A DNA stretch of 43,626 bases from an uncultured Acetatifactor sp. (GTDB lineage Bacteria > Bacillota > Clostridia > Lachnospirales > Lachnospiraceae), in NCBI GenBank assembly GCA_910586435.1, contig CAJUGT010000016.1, positions 1 through 43,626 of the forward strand, read 5' to 3'. The position numbers were made by a program, and so were the translations under genes. Numbering within the stretch: position 1 is the first letter of the stretch; every line of letters begins with the position of its first letter. This document shows, piece by piece, positions 39,767-43,626 of the stretch. Below the pieces are notes generated by a model, which worked only from the letters and a program-made list of their open reading frames with translations, was not told the origin of the DNA and ran no database searches.

Positions 39767-41329
39767 ATGACTCAAGATCAGGTAAAAAAAATGTGGGTTG
39801 CGGATCAGGGCGACGGGACTTATAAAAATCCTATTCTCTATACGGATTATTCCGATCCGGATGCCATTCGGGTGGGAGACGATTTTTTTATGATTGCTTC
39901 CAGCTTCAGTAATGTGCCGTCAGTACCAATTCTGCACTCAAAAGATTTGGTGAATTGGGAAATTATCAATTATGTGATGGAGCGTCTGCCTTTTGAGAGA
40001 TATGACACACCCCAGTATGGCTGTGGCGCCTGGGCGCCTGCGATTCGTTATCATGAAGGGCTTTACTATGTATTTATTCCATTGCCTGATGAGGGAATTG
40101 TGATGTGTACCACAAAGGATCCCTGGGGAAAGTGGAGTGATCCCCATTTTATCAAACAGAACATAGGCTGGATTGATCCGTGCCCTTTCTGGGATGATGA
40201 CGGCACTATGTATATGGTAAACGGTTTCGCGAAGAGCAGGATTGGATTTAAGAGCGCCCTTTATGTGTCTCCGGTGCGTGATGAGGGGGCGGGACTTGTG
40301 GCGTTTCCTGATGAGGGGGGATTTGTGTATGATGGTCATGCCACCCAGCCTACCATTGAAGGGCCCAAATTGTATAAAAGAAATGGGTATTATTACATAT
40401 TTGCGCCGGCAGGCGGTGTGAAGCCAGGATGGCAGACCGTACTGCGTTCCAGGAAGATATTGGGGCCTTATGAGGAGAAAATTGTCCTGCATCAGGGTAA
40501 TTCAAGGGTAAATGGCCCTCACCAGGGCGCCTGGGTGGACACGCAGAACGGTGAGGACTGGTTTCTGCATTTCCAGGACGTGGGGAGCGCAGGAAGGATT
40601 GTGCATTTACAGCCCATGCATTGGGTCGATGACTGGCCTGTAATAGGAGTGAATGAGGATGAGAATGGATGCGGGGAACCTGTGGAACAATACAGGAAGC
40701 CGGATGTGGGTGCCGTATATCCCATAAACGCCCCGGAGGACAGCGATTTCTTCCAGGGGAATACCCTGGGGCTGCAATGGCAGTGGAATGCCAATCCTTT
40801 GGAACAGTGGTATGAGCTGAAGGAAGATGGATTACGCCTGTTTGCCCAGAAGCAAGAGCCGGGGAAATTAATAAGTGAAATGGGAAATCTGTTGTTACAG
40901 AAATGGCCTGCGCCGGAATTTACCCTTACCGCCTGTCTGCGTTTGGAGGGGATGAAGGACGGAGATGCCTGCGGAATGCTGTCCCTTGGTAAGTATTGCG
41001 ATAACCTGCTCATATGCCAGGAAAACGGAACAAAAAGCTTGTGGCAAATCATAGAGAAAAAGGGAAAACTATGGGTTGAGGAGAGCCGAAACAAACTGGA
41101 AGCTGTGGAGGGAGAAATTCTTTATCTCCGGATGAAAGTCACAAATGCGGAGAAAATCTCCTGGGAAGTGAGCCAGGATGGAGAAAACTACCATTCCGTA
41201 GGGCAGGCTACAGAGGCGGAGGCCATGCCCGGAGGCTGGGTTGGCGTGAAAGCCGGTCTGGCGGCCATCCATCAGGGGGAAAGTCTCGGCGGTTATGTGA
41301 AAGTGGAATATTTTGTGTACCAGAAATAA
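39767..41329 (+). CDS. GH43 glycoside hydrolase (beta-xylosidase/arabinofuranosidase type), first
   Basis: This 520-residue cytoplasmic enzyme has the GH43 five-blade propeller over residues ~15-320. The catalytic base Asp is in DYSDPD (residue 30), the pKa-tuning Asp in GWIDPCPFW (about 139), and the general acid Glu in TIEGPKLY (about 200). A C-terminal beta-sandwich (about 325-515) is typical of GH43_12-like enzymes. There is no signal peptide, so it acts on imported oligosaccharides. GGAGGG precedes the ATG. The sugar released is xylose or arabinose; the sequence alone does not decide. Confidence 0.85.
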   Translation: MTQDQVKKMWVADQGDGTYKNPILYTDYSDPDAIRVGDDFFMIASSFSNVPSVPILHSKDLVNWEIINYVMERLPFERYDTPQYGCGAWAPAIRYHEGLYYVFIPLPDEGIVMCTTKDPWGKWSDPHFIKQNIGWIDPCPFWDDDGTMYMVNGFAKSRIGFKSALYVSPVRDEGAGLVAFPDEGGFVYDGHATQPTIEGPKLYKRNGYYYIFAPAGGVKPGWQTVLRSRKILGPYEEKIVLHQGNSRVNGPHQGAWVDTQNGEDWFLHFQDVGSAGRIVHLQPMHWVDDWPVIGVNEDENGCGEPVEQYRKPDVGAVYPINAPEDSDFFQGNTLGLQWQWNANPLEQWYELKEDGLRLFAQKQEPGKLISEMGNLLLQKWPAPEFTLTACLRLEGMKDGDACGMLSLGKYCDNLLICQENGTKSLWQIIEKKGKLWVEESRNKLEAVEGEILYLRMKVTNAEKISWEVSQDGENYHSVGQATEAEAMPGGWVGVKAGLAAIHQGESLGGYVKVEYFVYQK

Positions 41330-41550
41330 AAAAGGAAAGTAAGAAAAGAGGAAGTTATAGAAATATTGACAGCGGAAGGATATTTCAGCTGCGAACTGTA
41401 TGGGTGATTTCCTTTCCTGGAAAGAGTATCGAAGCCCAGAGACAGGAGGCAATATTGCACGGGGGAATGATTTTGATAAATTAAGAAAAGATACATCAAT
41501 CGGTTGGACAGTAAGAATATAAATCTGAACAAAAAGAAAGGAACAAAAAA
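41330..41550. other. Short intergenic region between the GH43 genes
   Basis: No ORF with support. A purine-rich stretch is followed by AAAGGAACA before the second GH43 start. I see no convincing promoter or terminator. Confidence 0.4.
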
Positions 41551-43101
41551 ATGAGCGGACAGAGAGTATATCACAATCCGGTGCAAAGAGGATTTTTTCC
41601 GGACCCTTCCGTAATTCGTGTGGGGGATGATTTTTATATGGTCAATTCCAGTTTTCAGTATTTTCCTGCGATTCCTGTTTCTCATTCAAGGGATATGGTT
41701 CACTGGCATATCATAGGACATGGGATTACCAACCCGGAATGGCTTGATATCAGCGATATAAAGGATTCCCATGGTATATGGGCGCCGGATATTTCCTATG
41801 TGGACGGCAAGTTTTATATTTTTGCTCCACTGCGGCTGAACGGAGATGGAAGCCGGGGGAAGAATGTGCTTCGCAGGCAGCTTGTGATGGTGTCCGACAA
41901 ACCGGAAGGGCCTTATAGCAAGCCTGTATGTCTGGAAGTGGACAGTATTGATCCGTCTCATTTCGTGGATGATGACGGAAAGAGATATGTAATTACCGCC
42001 AGGGCGGCACAGGCAGTACCATTGTCGGAGGACAGTCTGAAGCTGGCTGGAGAGAGCAGAACGGTCTGGGACGGAACAGGGGAGCGCGCGCCGGAAGGAC
42101 CTCATGTATTTAAAAAGGACGGTTATTACTACGCTATGGTGGCGGAAGGCGGTACAGGGTATGGGCATGGAATAAATGTGGCCAGAAGCAAAGAATTATT
42201 TGGCACATATGAGAATTCACCCTACAATCCCGTGATGCGTCAAATGAATCCCGATGCGCCGATTCAGAGATCCGGACACGGAAAGCTGGTTCAGGATCAA
42301 AATGGTCAATGGTGGTGCTACTATCTGTGCGGCAGGCCAAACGGCGGAAGATATACAACGGTGGGCAGGGAAACGGCAATGGACCCGGTGCAATGGACGG
42401 AAGACGGCTGGTTTACCGTGAATGAAGGGAAGGGGCCAAGTCTGGAACAGAAGGCGCCGGATTTACCGGAATGTATTTTTGAACGAAATCTTTATGATGA
42501 TTTTGATGGGGATAAGCTGAATCTGGAATGGGAATTTGTCAGGACGCCGGACAACGGCTCCTGGTCTCTCACAGAGCGTCCCGGCTATTTCAGAATCTGG
42601 ACCAGGGATGGTCAGCTGAATGAGATCAGGGCAAAAAACACTCTGCTTCGCAGGGAACAGGAATTGTCTTATCGTGCTGAGACAAAAGTGGAATTTTATC
42701 CTGACAGGGACGGGGAACAGGCGGGACTGACTTGCTATTACAGTACGGCCACTTATGCAAGGTGCGCAGTCTGCTATGAAGGAGGCAGGAAGCTTCAGCT
42801 TGTGATTAACCGCAATCAGGGAGAGGAGCTGATTGCCGAAGTGGACGGACTTGCTGAAAGCGCAGTTTACATAGCGGTGGAAGTGAATGGGTTAGTCAGG
42901 AAATTCTTGTACTCCTATGACGGAGCGGCATGGACGGAAGTGGGGACTCTGGAGAACTGCGTGTATCTGTGTGACGAAGGTGTTCCGGAAGACAGAAAGC
43001 GTCATACAGGTACATTGGTGGGAATTTATGCCAATAATGGCGGCTGCGGCAGCCGAAAGGCTGCGGATTTTGATTATTTTAAATATGAGGACGGAAAATA
43101 A
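41551..43101 (+). CDS. GH43 glycoside hydrolase, second
   Basis: This 516-residue enzyme lacks a signal peptide. The catalytic Asp is in GFFPDPSVIRVGDDFYMVNSS (about 14), the second Asp in SIDPSHFVDDDG (about 133), and the acid Glu in APEGPHVF (about 180). The first half is the five-blade propeller. The second half, from ~310, is a beta-sandwich starting YDDFDGDKLNLEWEFVR, like GH43_12/XynB-type enzymes. AAAGGAA lies 10-15 nt upstream. It differs from the first GH43 in loops (it has WLDISDIKDSHGIWAPDIS), so the two probably act on different linkages of the same oligosaccharide. Confidence 0.85.
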   Translation: MSGQRVYHNPVQRGFFPDPSVIRVGDDFYMVNSSFQYFPAIPVSHSRDMVHWHIIGHGITNPEWLDISDIKDSHGIWAPDISYVDGKFYIFAPLRLNGDGSRGKNVLRRQLVMVSDKPEGPYSKPVCLEVDSIDPSHFVDDDGKRYVITARAAQAVPLSEDSLKLAGESRTVWDGTGERAPEGPHVFKKDGYYYAMVAEGGTGYGHGINVARSKELFGTYENSPYNPVMRQMNPDAPIQRSGHGKLVQDQNGQWWCYYLCGRPNGGRYTTVGRETAMDPVQWTEDGWFTVNEGKGPSLEQKAPDLPECIFERNLYDDFDGDKLNLEWEFVRTPDNGSWSLTERPGYFRIWTRDGQLNEIRAKNTLLRREQELSYRAETKVEFYPDRDGEQAGLTCYYSTATYARCAVCYEGGRKLQLVINRNQGEELIAEVDGLAESAVYIAVEVNGLVRKFLYSYDGAAWTEVGTLENCVYLCDEGVPEDRKRHTGTLVGIYANNGGCGSRKAADFDYFKYEDGK

Positions 43102-43148
43102 TCCAGAGCGCACGATGTGACTTTGGGGCGGCAAAAGCAAGAGAAGAT

Positions 43149-43250
43149 GGGGCTGTCGCATTAAGGGTTATGGACACTGGATATAGGTATGCCTGATTAC
43201 CGGACATCCTGTATCCTGTGTAAATTTCTTAATGTGACGGCTCCATTTTT
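43149..43250 (+). terminator. Long imperfect hairpin with T tail, possible terminator or MITE
   Basis: GGGGCTGTCGCATTAAG (43149-43165) pairs over all 17 positions with 43228-43244 if three G-U pairs are allowed, and five T follow (43246-43250). The loop contains a second stem (ACAC-GGATA-AGG against CCT-TATCC-GTGT). It may end the GH43 transcript; the ends also look like terminal inverted repeats of a small element. Confidence 0.5.
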
Positions 43251-43319
43251 ATGCACAGGGGAAGGTAAATCTTCCCTGCTTGATTATACAGAGGCGCCAA
43301 TACAATATAGGGTTCAGAC

Positions 43320-43510
43320 CTGATAGCGCCAAGTGGCTTGCGGATGTTTTGTTTCTCCAAGAGACGGCGTCCGGGGCATGGGGGGTTACGCTCGGCTCGG
43401 GCAATGCCTTTGGTCTGAGGGCGCCTTCCTGTGCTGTCACGTATCCCCCATGCCCCGGACGCCTGTGTTTGCGAAAGTTTCACAAAACAGGTACTTGGTT
43501 TGACGCCCCA
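43320..43510. mobile_element. Foldback element related to the one at 20.9 kb
   Basis: GGCGTCCGGGGCATGGGGG (43366-43384) pairs perfectly with 43445-43463. Outside it, TTTTGT/ACAAAA and CCAAGT/ACTTGG extend the stem. It carries ACGGCGTCCGGGG and TGAGGGCGCC, both also present in the 20738-21044 element. There is no supported ORF. The remaining bases to the window end show no gene. Confidence 0.55.
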
Positions 43511-43626
43511 AAATCATTCTTTTATGCAACCTCAACTTTTTGTGCCTAATAAGTTGTGCCAACAGATATACCATTTGGCGCGGTATTCTGGACCTTTTGT
43601 AATATCACTTGCGGTAATACAGGCGG

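Noticed and set aside
43280..43549. 89-residue frame near the window end
   Set aside because: It lies within the second foldback element, lacks a ribosome site and has no recognisable domain.

Overview
The window looks like a chromosome segment from a Gram-positive gut-type Clostridia, most likely a Lachnospiraceae. This is inferred from strong AGGAGG ribosome sites, sigma-A promoters, lipoprotein solute-binding proteins, PadR/HAAS modules and a Gram-positive polysaccharide-utilisation locus. No rRNA, tRNA, CRISPR array or transposase was seen.

Layout. 1-682 has no gene but holds three tandem look-alike hairpins closed by a strong intrinsic terminator (a candidate small RNA), then a second pair of hairpins. 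683-2854 encodes a large TerD-related protein with no other ter genes nearby. 2869-5620 (minus) is an ATPase/permease/histidine-kinase operon with a response-regulator-type direct repeat upstream but no response regulator. 5887-6052 is a short inverted-repeat (MITE-like) element, followed by a promoter and a small secreted Cys-motif protein. 6770-10899 holds two 683-codon solute-binding-type lipoproteins in an exact 2,078-bp tandem repeat with near-identical ends and a diverged centre. pepF follows behind a ~430-nt, highly structured leader. Then come a CaCA cation exchanger, a PhoR/PhoP-like two-component system, a PadR regulator with a HAAS/DUF4097 protein, a GT-C-like polytopic membrane protein, a large foldback element and an acyltransferase.

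22378-43101 is a carbohydrate-uptake locus. It contains a membrane-anchored AraC regulator behind a consensus promoter and a cre-like palindrome; a cytoplasmic SGNH/CE12-type acetylesterase with an SLH-like tail; a 999-residue membrane-anchored solute-binding protein; a permease pair; an NHL-repeat membrane protein; a Yip1-like protein; a DUF5696 protein; a second permease pair; a second solute-binding lipoprotein; and two cytoplasmic GH43 enzymes. No ABC ATPase is encoded, so a shared MsmK/MsmX-type ATPase elsewhere is presumably used. The inferred job is import of acetylated, arabinose- or xylose-containing oligosaccharides (pectin side chain or arabinoxylan type), followed by intracellular deacetylation and hydrolysis. 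The NHL, Yip1 and DUF5696 proteins with two permease pairs form a co-transcribed membrane system whose role is not obvious and is the best candidate for something undescribed. The window ends in two non-coding inverted-repeat structures, one of which shares core motifs with the foldback element near 20.9 kb.
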